Source of the DNA: Pseudorhodoferax sp. Leaf265
GTDB taxonomy: Bacteria; Pseudomonadota; Gammaproteobacteria; Burkholderiales; Burkholderiaceae_C
DNA: 64,000 bases
Assembly (NCBI RefSeq): GCF_001422365.1
Contig: NZ_LMMT01000006.1
Location: 100,488-164,487, forward strand
Direction: 5' to 3'
The position numbers and the translations under genes are program-made. Numbering within the stretch: position 1 is the first letter of the stretch; each line of letters starts with the position of its first letter. The notes under the pieces are model-generated. The model made no database searches. It was not told where the DNA came from and was given only the letters and a program-made list of their open reading frames with translations. Positions 55,638-64,000 of the stretch are shown here, in pieces.

Positions 55638-56924
55638 ATGACTGCGTCCACGAAAGCCTACCGCGCGCGCCTGCTGCGCTTCTCGCCCCAGGGCGAAGCC
55701 CTGTTCGAGGAGGACGGCCTGCTGGTCGTCGGCCTGGATGCCGACGGCGTGCAGCGCGTGCGCGATGCCGGCCCGTACCGTGAGCTCATCGCGCGCCATG
55801 CGCAGGTGCCGCTCACGTACTGGCCCGACCGCATCATCGCGCCCGGCTTTCTGGACATGCATGTGCATTTCCCGCAGACCGACATCATCGGCGCGCCAGC
55901 CGAGGGCCTGTTGCCCTGGCTGGAGAACTACACCTTTCCGGCCGAGACGCGCTTCGCCGACGCTGCGCATGCGGGCGAGGTCGCAGGCTTTTTCTTCGAC
56001 GAACTGCGGCGCAACGGCGTGACCACGGCGCTGACCTTCTGCACCTCGCACCCCACCTCCGTCGATGCCTTCTTCGGCGAGGCGCAGCGCCGCGGCTTGC
56101 GCATGATGGGCGGCAAGGTGCTGCAGGACCGGCACTCGCCCGACGGCGTGCGCGACGAGACGGAGCAAAGCCTCATCGACACCGAGGCGTTGATCCACCG
56201 ATGGCACAACCAGGGGCGGCTCGGCTACGCGATCACGCCGCGCTTCGCGCCGACCAGCACCGACGCCCAGCTGCGCGGTGCCGGCGAGCTGGCGGCCCGG
56301 TACCCCGACACCTGGATCCATTCGCACGTGGCCGAGAACAAGGACGAGGTGCAGTGGGCGCGCGAACTGTTTCCCAAGGCGCGCTCGTACCTGGACGTCT
56401 ACACTGGCTTCGGCCTGATGCGCGAGCGCGCGGTCTATGCGCATTGCATCCACTTCGACGACGCCGACCGCGCGCTGATGCGCGAGACCGGGACGGCTGC
56501 GGCCGTGAGCCCGACCAGCAACCTGTTCCTGGGCAGCGGCTTCTTCGACTACCAGGGCGCAGACCGCATCGGCATGCGCCATGGCCTGGCCAGCGACGTC
56601 GGTGGTGGCACCAGCTTCAGCCCCTTCCACACCATGCTGGCGGCCTACTACGTGGGGCGCGAGGGCCAGACCAAGCCCGGCCTCAGCCTGGCGCCCTCGC
56701 GGCTGTGGTGGAACCACACTGGCGGTGCGGCGCAGGCCTTGGGGTTGCAGGGCGTGGTGGGCACGCTGCAGGTCGGCACCGAAGCGGATTTCGTGGTGCT
56801 CCATCCCGCGGCCACGCCACTGATGGCCCGCAAGACCGCGCTGGCCGACAGCCTGGAGGAGTTGCTGTTCGCGCTGATCGTGCTGGGTGACGACCGGCTG
56901 GTGGAGCATGTCGTCACCGCCTGA
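55638..56924 (+). CDS. guaD: Guanine deaminase
   Basis: The 428-residue amidohydrolase has metal ligands in PGFLDMHVHFPQTDI (HxH, residue about 75), HSHVAENKDEV (about 230), AHCIHFDD (about 275) and the aspartate in LASDVGGGTSFS (about 318). Those features, and the PQTDIIGAPAEGLLPWLENY segment, are specific to guanine deaminase, which converts guanine to xanthine and ammonia. It supplies xanthine dehydrogenase. It is translated just after the permease and ends 20 bases from the convergent gntR gene. Confidence 0.95.
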   Translation: MTASTKAYRARLLRFSPQGEALFEEDGLLVVGLDADGVQRVRDAGPYRELIARHAQVPLTYWPDRIIAPGFLDMHVHFPQTDIIGAPAEGLLPWLENYTFPAETRFADAAHAGEVAGFFFDELRRNGVTTALTFCTSHPTSVDAFFGEAQRRGLRMMGGKVLQDRHSPDGVRDETEQSLIDTEALIHRWHNQGRLGYAITPRFAPTSTDAQLRGAGELAARYPDTWIHSHVAENKDEVQWARELFPKARSYLDVYTGFGLMRERAVYAHCIHFDDADRALMRETGTAAAVSPTSNLFLGSGFFDYQGADRIGMRHGLASDVGGGTSFSPFHTMLAAYYVGREGQTKPGLSLAPSRLWWNHTGGAAQALGLQGVVGTLQVGTEADFVVLHPAATPLMARKTALADSLEELLFALIVLGDDRLVEHVVTA

Positions 56925-56928
56925 GAGG

Positions 56929-56943
56929 CGGCCCCTCGGGCCG
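56929..56943. terminator. Small hairpin between convergent guaD and gntR
   Basis: CGGCCC and GGGCCG form a 6-bp stem with a CTC loop in the short gap between the two convergent genes. The T-tract is poor on both strands. Confidence 0.35.
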
Positions 56944-57618
56944 TCAGGCCAGCGCCATCGAGATGTCGTTGCTGGGGATCTTGCGGTCGAAGGTCAGCGA
57001 GGACTCCAGCCGCTGCAGGTGCTGGTCCATCAGCTGCACGGCACGGTCTTCCTCGCGTGCGGAGATCGCGTCGAGCAGGGTCTCGTGCTCGTCGTCGGCG
57101 AACTCCGGGCCGGTGTCCTTCTGGTACATCAGCGTGATCAGCGAGCAGCGCGACAGCAGCTCCACCATCATCTGCACCAGCACCTCGTTGTCGAGCAGGC
57201 GCGCCATCTGCAAATGGAAGTCGCCGGCCAGTTCGATGCGCTGCGCGGCATCCTTGCTGTCCTTGATCACGGCCTTCTGACGGGCCAGGTGCTCGCGCAG
57301 CGACTTGATGCGGGACGGCGTGGCCTCGCGCACGAAGGCGCGTGTCATCTCGGCCTCCAGCATGCGGCGCACCGCGAAGACCTGGCGCGCCTCGTTGACC
57401 GAGGGCGCGGCGACGAAGGCACCGCGCGCGGGCTCGAGCCGGATCAGTCGGTTCTGCGACAGCTGGAACAGCGCTTGGCGCACCAGGGTGCGCGAGACGC
57501 CGAAGTGGTCAGCCAGTTTCTGCTCCGCCAACTTGGTGCCGGGATGCAGTCGGTGTTCGACGATGGCCTTGGTGAGCGCGTCGACGATGGTTGTGGTGTT
57601 GGTGCCGGTGTTGTCCAT
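56944..57618 (-). CDS. GntR-family (FadR subfamily) transcriptional regulator
   Basis: The 224-residue regulator has an N-terminal winged helix (residues 15-75, TKLAEQKLADHFGVSRTLVR) and an FCD effector domain (85-215). Metal or ligand contacts are likely in EMTRAFVRE and AGDFHLQMARL. It sits between guanine deaminase and the urate oxidase gene and is a good candidate regulator of the purine genes. A perfect ATTCGT-N4-ACGAAT palindrome 24 bases upstream of its start suggests autoregulation. Confidence 0.92.
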   Translation of the reverse strand: MDNTGTNTTTIVDALTKAIVEHRLHPGTKLAEQKLADHFGVSRTLVRQALFQLSQNRLIRLEPARGAFVAAPSVNEARQVFAVRRMLEAEMTRAFVREATPSRIKSLREHLARQKAVIKDSKDAAQRIELAGDFHLQMARLLDNEVLVQMMVELLSRCSLITLMYQKDTGPEFADDEHETLLDAISAREEDRAVQLMDQHLQRLESSLTFDRKIPSNDISMALA

Positions 57619-57641
57619 TGCACGATCATAGCTGCATTCGT

Positions 57642-57657
57642 ATTCGTATACACGAAT
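57642..57657. promoter_or_regulatory. Putative GntR operator, ATTCGT-N4-ACGAAT
   Basis: ATTCGT (57642-57647) and ACGAAT (57652-57657) form a perfect inverted repeat, with a further CATTCG just before it at 57635. It lies in the AT-rich leader of the gntR gene, where an autoregulatory site would be expected. Confidence 0.6.
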
Positions 57658-57681
57658 GTTTCATTTGTAAGCGCGCCTGGA

Positions 57682-58221
57682 TCAATCCTGGCCTTCGGAC
57701 AAGGTGTCGAGCTGGAAGCGCCCGCTGCGGTGCCACAGCCAAGTGTCCACATAGCGCACGCGGCCCATCCGGGACGGCAGCGGGAACGGTGCGGCGGCGC
57801 GCACGGTGCGCTCGATCTCGCGCACCACCTCGGGCGCATGGTTGGGCGCGCGCATCCAGTGCAGGCGTTGCACCTGCCCCTGGCGGTCCAGTTCGACCTC
57901 CAGCACGCCGATGGCGTACAGGTTGGGTGGCAAGCGGCCGGCGTAGATGCGCTCGGCATTGGCCGCGTACAGGTGTGTGGCCGCGTCCTGGCGGTACTCG
58001 CGCGGCGTGCCGGCGTTGGACACACGCGGCGCGGCAGGTCGGCTGGCGGGGCCGGGCGCGCTGCCCGACGGGTCGGGGCGGCTGCCATCGGGCGCTCCGG
58101 GCAGCGCGGCCGGCGATGCACCCGGCGACTGGCCCAGCGGCGCGCAGCCGATCAACAGGGCGGCCGAACCGCCGACGAGGGCGCTCGTCCACAAACGGCG
58201 CTGCAGGGTGGACAAGGGCAT
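57682..58221 (-). CDS. Lipoprotein with TonB-C-terminal-like domain
   Basis: This 179-residue protein has a signal peptide with the lipobox LLIGC (cysteine about residue 26). A proline-, serine- and alanine-rich linker follows (residues 30-75). The C-terminal region of 100 residues resembles the TonB/TolA C-terminal fold (LYAIGVLEVELDRQGQVQRL, VREIERTVRAAAPFPLP). Such proteins are probably outer-membrane anchored periplasmic proteins; lacking an inner-membrane helix it cannot act as a classical TonB. It is upstream of and codirectional with gntR but separated by the operator region. Function unknown. Confidence 0.75.
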   Translation of the reverse strand: MPLSTLQRRLWTSALVGGSAALLIGCAPLGQSPGASPAALPGAPDGSRPDPSGSAPGPASRPAAPRVSNAGTPREYRQDAATHLYAANAERIYAGRLPPNLYAIGVLEVELDRQGQVQRLHWMRAPNHAPEVVREIERTVRAAAPFPLPSRMGRVRYVDTWLWHRSGRFQLDTLSEGQD

Positions 58222-58498
58222 AGGGGCTCGCGAAGCTGGAAACAGCGGCGGAGTCTACCGAAGCCCCAACCCGCCACCGCGGTGGCTGCGCCGCTGCTGT
58301 TTTCCGGGCGCGTGGCCACGCGACGACAACCACAAGAAAGCCATGACATGTTCGATTCTTTTTGCCTAAAATCCCGCCCGGTCGCAGCGGCGCGGTGCCC
58401 GGTTCACGGACACCTCAGCGCGGCCCCCCGCTTGCTCAGAGCGCCCGCAGTGGTGAGCAGCTTTCCCCACGGTGCCATCGCGCACCCCGAGGTTTGAG

Positions 58499-59704
58499 AT
58501 GGAAAGCTATTACCTGGACTGGGCCAACCTGCTGCTGCGTTGGCTGCACGTCATCACCGCGATCGCCTGGATCGGCGCTTCGTTCTACTTCGTGATGCTG
58601 GACAGCAGCCTCGAAAAGCCCAAGGACCAAGAATCGCTGGACAAGGGCGTCGGCGGCGAACAATGGGCCGTGCACGGCGGCGGCTTCTACAACGCGCAGA
58701 AGTACACGGTCTCCCCCAAGAAGCTGCCCGACCACCTGCACTGGTCGTACTGGGAGAGCTATTCCACCTGGCTCAGCGGCTTCGCGCTGTTCTCGGTCTC
58801 CTACCTCTGGAACGCCAGCACCTATTTGATCGACAAGTCCAAGATGGACTGGTCGCCCGGCGCTGCCATCGGCGTGGCGCTGGCCTTCTTCGTCGTGTTC
58901 TGGATGGTCTACGACGCCATCTGCCAGGTGTTCGGCAAGCGCAAGAACGGCGACGCCATCGTCGGCTTCCTGCTGTTCGTGTTCATCTGCTTCGCGGCCT
59001 GGCTGGCCTGCCACTGGTTCGCCGGCCGCGCCGCGTTCCTGCTGGTCGGCGCCATGCTGGCCACCACGATGAGCGCCAACGTGTTCTTCTGGATCATCCC
59101 GGGCCAGCGCAAGAACGTCGCCAACCTGCGCGCCGGCCTGCCGGTCGATCCGATCCATGGCATCCGCGGCAAGCAGCGCAGCGTGCACAACACCTACTTC
59201 ACGCTGCCGGTGCTGTTCGCGATGCTGAGCGGGCACTACAGCTTCACCTACACGCATCCGCAGAACTGGCTGGTGCTGGTCGCGATCATGCTGGGCGGTG
59301 CGCTGATCCGCCAGTTCTTCGTCATGCGCCACCACTGGAAGCTGGGACGGGCCTCGCATCCGCTGCCGTATGCGCTGGTCGGTGTGGCGATTCTGGTCGG
59401 TGTCATCGTGCTGCTCAAGCCGCAGCCGGCCGCGCCCGTCGAGGCAGCCGCCGCTGCGCCGGCCGTGAGCTTCGCGCAGGTGCAGCCGCTGGTGCAGCAG
59501 CACTGCCTGGCCTGTCACGGTGCGCAGGTGCAGATGAAGAACGTGCGGCTGGATTCGCCCGAGCTGATCGCCAAGAACGCCCAGGCGATCTACCAGCAGG
59601 TCACGGTGACCAAGATCATGCCCATGGGCAACGCCACCGGCATGACCGAGGCCGACCGCGCGCTGATCGGCCGCTGGTTCCAGGAAGGTGCCAAGACCAA
59701 CTGA
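58499..59704 (+). CDS. puuD: Urate hydroxylase PuuD (membrane urate oxidase with c-type cytochrome domain)
   Basis: The 401-residue protein has about eight membrane helices (from NLLLRWLHVITAIAWIGASF onward) and conserved histidines, matching PuuD. A C-terminal periplasmic cytochrome c domain carries one haem motif, CLACH (about residue 338), with a methionine ligand candidate in KIMPMGNATGM. PuuD oxidises urate to 5-hydroxyisourate and passes electrons to the respiratory chain. It thus continues the xanthine dehydrogenase reaction. Hydroxyisourate hydrolase, OHCU decarboxylase and allantoinase genes are not in the window. The start was set at the ATG beginning MESYYLDW. Confidence 0.93.
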   Translation: MESYYLDWANLLLRWLHVITAIAWIGASFYFVMLDSSLEKPKDQESLDKGVGGEQWAVHGGGFYNAQKYTVSPKKLPDHLHWSYWESYSTWLSGFALFSVSYLWNASTYLIDKSKMDWSPGAAIGVALAFFVVFWMVYDAICQVFGKRKNGDAIVGFLLFVFICFAAWLACHWFAGRAAFLLVGAMLATTMSANVFFWIIPGQRKNVANLRAGLPVDPIHGIRGKQRSVHNTYFTLPVLFAMLSGHYSFTYTHPQNWLVLVAIMLGGALIRQFFVMRHHWKLGRASHPLPYALVGVAILVGVIVLLKPQPAAPVEAAAAAPAVSFAQVQPLVQQHCLACHGAQVQMKNVRLDSPELIAKNAQAIYQQVTVTKIMPMGNATGMTEADRALIGRWFQEGAKTN

Positions 59705-59769
59705 GCCGCCAGCGCGCCGGCGGGCTTTGGCGTATCGTCGCGCTCCCCCAGTCCGGAGCGAGACGTCCC

Positions 59770-60276
59770 ATGCCCCTTTCGATGTACCAGGCCTCGGTGC
59801 CGGTGTTCCAGCGCCAGCTCGGCGTGCTGTCGCAGTTGCTGCACAAGGGATTGGCCCATGTGCAGGCCCAGGGTGCCGACCCGGCCACGCTGGTGCAGGC
59901 GCGGCTGGCGCCCGACATGTTCACGCTGGCCGGCCAGGTGCAAAGCGCCAGCGATGCCGCCAAGTTCGGCGCCGCACGGCTCGCCGGCGTCGCGCCGCCG
60001 CGCTTTGAGGACAACGAGGCCACGTTCGAGGAGCTGCAGGCCCGCATCGCCAGGACGCTGGAGTTCCTGGCCACGGTGCAACCCGCGCAGATCGACGGCA
60101 GCGAGGGCAAGTCCATCGTGCTCAAGGTCGGCGGCCGTGAAATGCCGTTCGAAGGCCAGCCCTATCTGCTGGGCTTCGTGCTGCCCAACTTCTTCTTCCA
60201 CGTGACCACGGCCTACGCCATCCTGCGCCACCAGGGCGTGGCGATCGGCAAGCGGGACTTTCTCGGCCAGGTCTGA
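59770..60276 (+). CDS. DUF1993 family protein
   Basis: The 168-residue protein matches DUF1993: MPLSMYQASVPVFQRQLGVL, then VQARLAPDMFTLAGQVQSAS and FFHVTTAYAILRHQGVAIGK at the C-terminus. The fold is a DinB-like four-helix bundle; the HVTTAYAILRHQG helix carries a histidine that can bind metal in related families. Its role is unknown. It follows puuD by 65 bases and may be co-transcribed. Confidence 0.85.
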   Translation: MPLSMYQASVPVFQRQLGVLSQLLHKGLAHVQAQGADPATLVQARLAPDMFTLAGQVQSASDAAKFGAARLAGVAPPRFEDNEATFEELQARIARTLEFLATVQPAQIDGSEGKSIVLKVGGREMPFEGQPYLLGFVLPNFFFHVTTAYAILRHQGVAIGKRDFLGQV

Positions 60277-60455
60277 GGTGCCGCAGTCGCCGGTGGCGGC
60301 ACGAACGGGGCGTCCGGCCGCTGGCGCAGCGGCAGCCCCGCCTGGCCTGCCAAGGTCCGGCAAGCGATGAGATTTTCTACAATTGTGCGTTCCAGCATGG
60401 CCGGAATGCTAGGGAGACATCGCGTGCCCGACCATCGAGCTTTTTTGCTTCAACC

Positions 60456-61406
60456 ATGAGCTCATCTCATGGGTCGGCGATCGCCCCGCGGCGCCTGCCT
60501 TCGCTGAACATGCTGCGTGCGTTCGAGGCCGCCGCGCGGCTGGGCAGCGTGACGCGTGCCGCCGAGGAACTGCATGTCACGCAAAGCGCCGTGAGCCACC
60601 AGATCAAGCAGCTGGAGGCCTGGCTGGGCGTGTCCCTGGTCACGCGCGAGGGCCGCCGGCTGGCGCTCACGGCGCAGGGCGCGGCCTATCTGCCCAGCCT
60701 CAGCACCGCCTTCGACGTGCTGGCGCAGGCCACGGCCGGCATCGAGCGACAGGCGCACCGTGCGCGCCTGACCGTCAATGCGCTGCCCACGCTGACCGCG
60801 CAATGGCTCATTGCGCAACTGCCGCGCTTTTGCGCGCAGGTGCCGGATGTGGACGTGCAACTCGTCACCACGGCCAGCGTGCTCGACTTCGATCCCGCAG
60901 CCTTCGAGGTCTCGCTGCGCTGCCTGTCCACCGCTGAGCTGGCGGCCTTGCAGGCCCGGCCAGCCTGGCGCGGCGTGGCGGTCGGCCGCTTTCTGCCGGA
61001 TGCGGTCACGCCGGTGTGCAGCCGCGACTGGCTGGTGCGCTCAGGGGCATTGGCGCGCCCCGCAGACCTGCGCCGGCACACGCTGCTGCACAGCCGTTCC
61101 ACGCCGCAGCTGTGGCGCCAGTGGCTGGCGTTGGCCGGCGCGGACAAGCTGCGGCCAGCCGGCGAGCTGGTGTTCGACCACGCCCACCTGGCGGTGCAGG
61201 CCGCCGCGCAAGGCCTGGGCGTGGCGCTGGGCAGCCCCGAACTGGTGGCCGACGCGCTGGCCGGTGGCCTGCTGGTGGCGCCGTTCCCCGGCCTGCTGCT
61301 GCACGAGAAGGATTTCTACTGGATCCGCTCGCCGCGCGCGGCCGACGATGCGCACGCCCAGGCCTTCTGTGCCTGGCTGCAGGCCGCCGGTGCGGCGGTG
61401 GGGTAG
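60456..61406 (+). CDS. LysR-type regulator, GcvA-like
   Basis: The 316-residue regulator has the winged helix at residues 18-75 (LNMLRAFEAAARLGSVTRAA, LHVTQSAVSHQIKQLEAWLG) and an effector-binding domain. The N-terminal form is that of GcvA-type regulators. It is not next to glycine-cleavage genes. It precedes the Bug protein and glycerate kinase genes in the same direction, 107 bases apart, so it may control them. Confidence 0.9.
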   Translation: MSSSHGSAIAPRRLPSLNMLRAFEAAARLGSVTRAAEELHVTQSAVSHQIKQLEAWLGVSLVTREGRRLALTAQGAAYLPSLSTAFDVLAQATAGIERQAHRARLTVNALPTLTAQWLIAQLPRFCAQVPDVDVQLVTTASVLDFDPAAFEVSLRCLSTAELAALQARPAWRGVAVGRFLPDAVTPVCSRDWLVRSGALARPADLRRHTLLHSRSTPQLWRQWLALAGADKLRPAGELVFDHAHLAVQAAAQGLGVALGSPELVADALAGGLLVAPFPGLLLHEKDFYWIRSPRAADDAHAQAFCAWLQAAGAAVG

Positions 61407-61513
61407 CGCCGGGCCAGTGTGCCGGGTTGTTGCCACTGTGGCCGGGGGCTCCTGGGCACTAGAGTGGGCACCGACCCTCGCCGGTCGATCCACCAACACC
61501 AAGGAGACACGAC

Positions 61514-62479
61514 ATGCACGCATGCTGGAAATCCGGGGCGGCCGCCCTGGCCTGTGCCCTGTTCGCATCCGCCAGCCTGGCACAGGCTTCCGGCTGTCCG
61601 GACAAGAACCTGCTGTACTGGCTGGCCTTCCCGCCTGGCGGCGAGACCGATCTGGCGGCGCGGCACCAGCAGGTCGTGCTCAAGAAGCGCTGTCCGGCCA
61701 TCGACACCATCGTGCAGTACAAGCCGGGCGCTGGCGGCGGCCTGCTCTGGGGCCAGATGAACCAGATGCCTGGCGACGGCCTCAACATCGTGGGCATCAA
61801 TCTGCCGCACATCGTGTTCCAGCCCCTCGAGGGACAGGTGCAGTACAAGACCGAGGACATCACGCCGGTGTTCTGGTTCCACTACACGCCCGACATCCTG
61901 GTCGTGCCAGAGCAGAGCCCGATCAAGACCTTCGCCGACTTCGTGCAGGCGGCCAAGGTCGATCCCGGCAAGCTGAGCCTGGGCGGCTCGGGTCTGAACT
62001 CGGCCAACCACGCGGCGCACGAACGCATGAACGCGGCCTTCGGTGTGAAGACCACCTACATCCCCTACAAGGGCACCGGCGACATGTCGGTCGCGCTGCT
62101 CGGCGCGCAGATCGGCGGTGCCATGACCTACACGGCCTGGACCATCAACAACAAGGGCAAGGTGCGCGGTCTGGCCGTGGCCATGGAGCAGCGCCATCCG
62201 CTGCTGCCCGATGTGCCCACTTTTCGCGAACTGGGCGTGGACTGGGTCGATGGCGCCTACCGCGGCATCGGCGTGCCCAGGTCCACGCCACCGGAGGCGC
62301 GCAAGCGGCTCGCGGAACTTTGGGCTGCCATCAACCAGGACCCCGAGATGAAGGAACTGGCGGCCCGCAACGGCCTGGAGCTGGTGCAGGTCGGCAGCGA
62401 GCAGATGCCGTCCTTCATGCAGGACAAGACGCGGCTCTACACCGAAAGCGCACTGCGGCTGGGCCTGGGCAGAAAGTAG
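61514..62479 (+). CDS. Bug family tripartite tricarboxylate transporter substrate-binding protein
   Basis: The 321-residue periplasmic protein has a signal peptide ending near SLAQA (residue 24) and the Bug pattern LAFPPGGETDLAARHQQVVL, IVQYKPGAGGGLLWGQMN and FADFVQAAKVDPGKLSLGGS. The mature N-terminus carries a cysteine (SGCPDKNLL) that could pair with the one in KKRCPAID. It is divergent from the Bug protein at 10366. A clear AAGGAGACACGAC site precedes the ATG. Adjacency to glycerate kinase suggests a hydroxy- or dicarboxylate ligand, which is inference. Confidence 0.9.
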   Translation: MHACWKSGAAALACALFASASLAQASGCPDKNLLYWLAFPPGGETDLAARHQQVVLKKRCPAIDTIVQYKPGAGGGLLWGQMNQMPGDGLNIVGINLPHIVFQPLEGQVQYKTEDITPVFWFHYTPDILVVPEQSPIKTFADFVQAAKVDPGKLSLGGSGLNSANHAAHERMNAAFGVKTTYIPYKGTGDMSVALLGAQIGGAMTYTAWTINNKGKVRGLAVAMEQRHPLLPDVPTFRELGVDWVDGAYRGIGVPRSTPPEARKRLAELWAAINQDPEMKELAARNGLELVQVGSEQMPSFMQDKTRLYTESALRLGLGRK

Positions 62480-62519
62480 CCGGCCGGGGCGGCACAATGC
62501 GCGGCGGAGACCCCCGCCG

Positions 62520-63854
62520 ATGACCGCCACCACCGCTTCCACCGCCCCCGATCCCGTGCAGGCACCGCGCGACTTCCTGCTGCACCTGTACCGTGCCGCG
62601 GTGGAGCGCGCCTTGCCGCTGCACAGCATGGCCGCGCACCTGCCTCCGCCGCCGCGCGGCCGCACGCTGGTGCTGGGCGCGGGCAAGGCCGGCGGCGCCA
62701 TGGCGCAGGCGCTGGAAGCCCTGTGGCCGGCCGATGCGCCGCTGGAAGGCCTGGTCGTCACGCGTTACCACCACATTCCGCCGCGGCCCGCGGGCCTGGC
62801 GCAGCGCATCGAGGTCGTGGAGGCCGCGCATCCCGTGCCGGATGCGGCCGGCCTCGCGGCTGCGCAGCGCATGCTGGCGCTGACCGAAGGCCTCACGGCC
62901 GACGACCTGGTGCTGTGCCTGATGTCTGGCGGCGCCTCGGCGCTGCTGACCTTGCCGGCCGATGGATTGACCTTGGAAGACAAGCAGCGCATCAACCGCG
63001 AACTGCTGGCCTCGGGCGCTGGCATCCACGAGATGAACTGCGTGCGCAAGCACCTGTCGCGCATCAAGGGCGGCCGGCTGGCGGCTGCCTGCGCACCGGC
63101 CCAGGTGCTCACGCTCACCATCAGCGATGTGCCGGGCGATGATCCGTCGGTCATCGGCAGCGGCCCGACCGTGCCCGACACGACGACCTGCGCCGATGCG
63201 CTGGCGATCCTCGCGCGCTATGGCATCGCGGTGCCTGCGGTGATCGACACAGCGCTGCGCTCTGGTGCACTGGAGACCCCCAAGTCCGGCGACGCGCGCT
63301 TCGAGGGCCATGCCGTGCGCATGATCGCCACGCCGCAGCAGTCGCTGGAGGCCGCGGCCGCAGCCGCGCGCGCGGCCGGCATCACACCGCACATCCTGTC
63401 CGACGAGATCGAGGGCGAGTCGCGCGAGGTCGGCAAGGTGCACGCGGCGCTGGCGCGCGCCGTGGCGCAGCGCGGCCAGCCGTTCGCGCGGCCCTGCGTG
63501 ATCCTGTCGGGTGGCGAGACCACGGTCACCATGCGGCGCCAGCCCGAGGGCACGCCGCGCGGCCGGGGCGGGCGCGCCGGCGAGTTCTGCCTGGGCCTGG
63601 CCCAGGCCTTGCAGGGGCAGCCGGGGGTGTTCGCACTGGCGGCCGACACCGACGGCATCGACGGCGTGGAAGACAACGCCGGTGCCAGCGTGCGACCCGA
63701 CACCTTGGCGCGCGCCGAGGCTGCCGGCCTCAAGGTGGCGGCTTACCTCGACCGCAACGACGCCTATGGCTACTTCGACGCGCTGGGCGACCTGGTCATG
63801 ACCGGGCCCACGCACACCAATGTCAACGACTTCCGCGCCTTGCTGGTTTTGTAG
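62520..63854 (+). CDS. Glycerate 2-kinase (GckA/TtuD, MOFRL family)
   Basis: The 444-residue protein has the DUF4147 domain (residues 20-260, with LVLGAGKAGGAMAQAL, LMSGGASALL and the catalytic lysine region VRKHLSRIKGGRLA) and the C-terminal MOFRL domain (about 320-440, GGETTVTM and LAADTDGIDGVEDNAGA). It phosphorylates D-glycerate to 2-phosphoglycerate. The older name hydroxypyruvate reductase applies to some homologues. In purine catabolism it returns glyoxylate, via tartronate semialdehyde and glycerate, to glycolysis. It follows the Bug gene by 40 bases. Confidence 0.92.
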   Translation: MTATTASTAPDPVQAPRDFLLHLYRAAVERALPLHSMAAHLPPPPRGRTLVLGAGKAGGAMAQALEALWPADAPLEGLVVTRYHHIPPRPAGLAQRIEVVEAAHPVPDAAGLAAAQRMLALTEGLTADDLVLCLMSGGASALLTLPADGLTLEDKQRINRELLASGAGIHEMNCVRKHLSRIKGGRLAAACAPAQVLTLTISDVPGDDPSVIGSGPTVPDTTTCADALAILARYGIAVPAVIDTALRSGALETPKSGDARFEGHAVRMIATPQQSLEAAAAAARAAGITPHILSDEIEGESREVGKVHAALARAVAQRGQPFARPCVILSGGETTVTMRRQPEGTPRGRGGRAGEFCLGLAQALQGQPGVFALAADTDGIDGVEDNAGASVRPDTLARAEAAGLKVAAYLDRNDAYGYFDALGDLVMTGPTHTNVNDFRALLVL

Positions 63855-63872
63855 GCGCTTGCTGGACGATCC

Positions 63873-64000
63873 ATGGATGCTGCTTCCCCCGGGCTGATCA
63901 AGCCCACCGTGCTGGTGGTGGACGACACGCCGGACAACCTCTCGCTCATGAGCGCGCTGCTCAAGGACCTGTACAAGGTCAAGGTGGCCAACCACGGCGA
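63873..64000 (+). CDS. Response regulator receiver protein, 3' part outside window
   Basis: The first 42 residues are visible: MDAASPGLIKPTVLVVDDTP followed by DNLSLMSALLKDLYKVKVAN. The VVDD acidic pair and the DNLSLMSALL helix are the start of a CheY-like receiver domain of the kind found in HD-GYP or histidine-kinase hybrid proteins. The phosphorylated aspartate and output domain lie beyond the window. The gene begins 19 bases after glycerate kinase. Confidence 0.85.
   Translation, partial: MDAASPGLIKPTVLVVDDTPDNLSLMSALLKDLYKVKVANHG

Overview
This is high-GC DNA from what looks like a betaproteobacterium of the Burkholderiales, probably Comamonadaceae. The inference rests on two Bug-type tricarboxylate-receptor proteins, the codon bias, and the layout of the purine-catabolic and malic-enzyme genes; there is no rRNA or other marker here to fix a genus.

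Region 1 (1-13620) is a catabolic cluster that degrades an acid as its CoA thioester. It holds a quinone-oxidoreductase-like enzyme (cut by the window edge), two crotonases, an alpha-methylacyl-CoA racemase-like protein, a thiolase-fold protein coupled to a DUF35 partner and a nitroreductase, a short-chain dehydrogenase, a MaoC hydratase, two adjacent acyl-CoA dehydrogenases, a Bug binding protein and an ADP-forming acyl-CoA synthetase. The set resembles removal of an alpha-methyl-branched (isoprenoid- or steroid-like) side chain. Each of its three divergent promoter regions carries the same 13-bp palindrome ATGG-N5-CCAT, so one unseen regulator probably controls the whole cluster.

Region 2 (13621-35848) is accessory DNA. 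It contains an SRAP-family protein lacking two of its three catalytic residues, a FecI-FecR-TonB receptor-PepSY iron-uptake operon, a small P-loop protein, a LuxR-type regulator and a TPR remnant. These are followed by an unusual set of envelope genes: a polytopic membrane protein, three lipoproteins of which two are serine hydrolases, and an M15 peptidoglycan peptidase. A small membrane-protein gene seems cut by a decayed IS3-family element. Next come a cysteine-rich protein, a translationally coupled three-gene operon of unknown function and a repeat-rich non-coding stretch. The region ends in a binding-protein gene missing its C-terminal half, which probably marks an element-chromosome junction near 35.85 kb.

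Region 3 (35849-64000) looks like core chromosome. It has an NTF2-like protein, an orphan UreD, a glucan-biosynthesis protein, an M48 protease beside a frameshifted lemA, a four-gene ABC importer plus deaminase operon with ATGA overlaps, and MaeB. A purine-catabolism block follows: XdhC, XdhA, XdhB, LysR, NCS2 permease, guanine deaminase, GntR and PuuD-type urate oxidase, then a LysR regulator, a second Bug protein and glycerate 2-kinase. Together these would import purines, convert guanine to xanthine and urate, oxidise urate, and return the glyoxylate-derived glycerate to glycolysis. The window ends inside a response-regulator gene.
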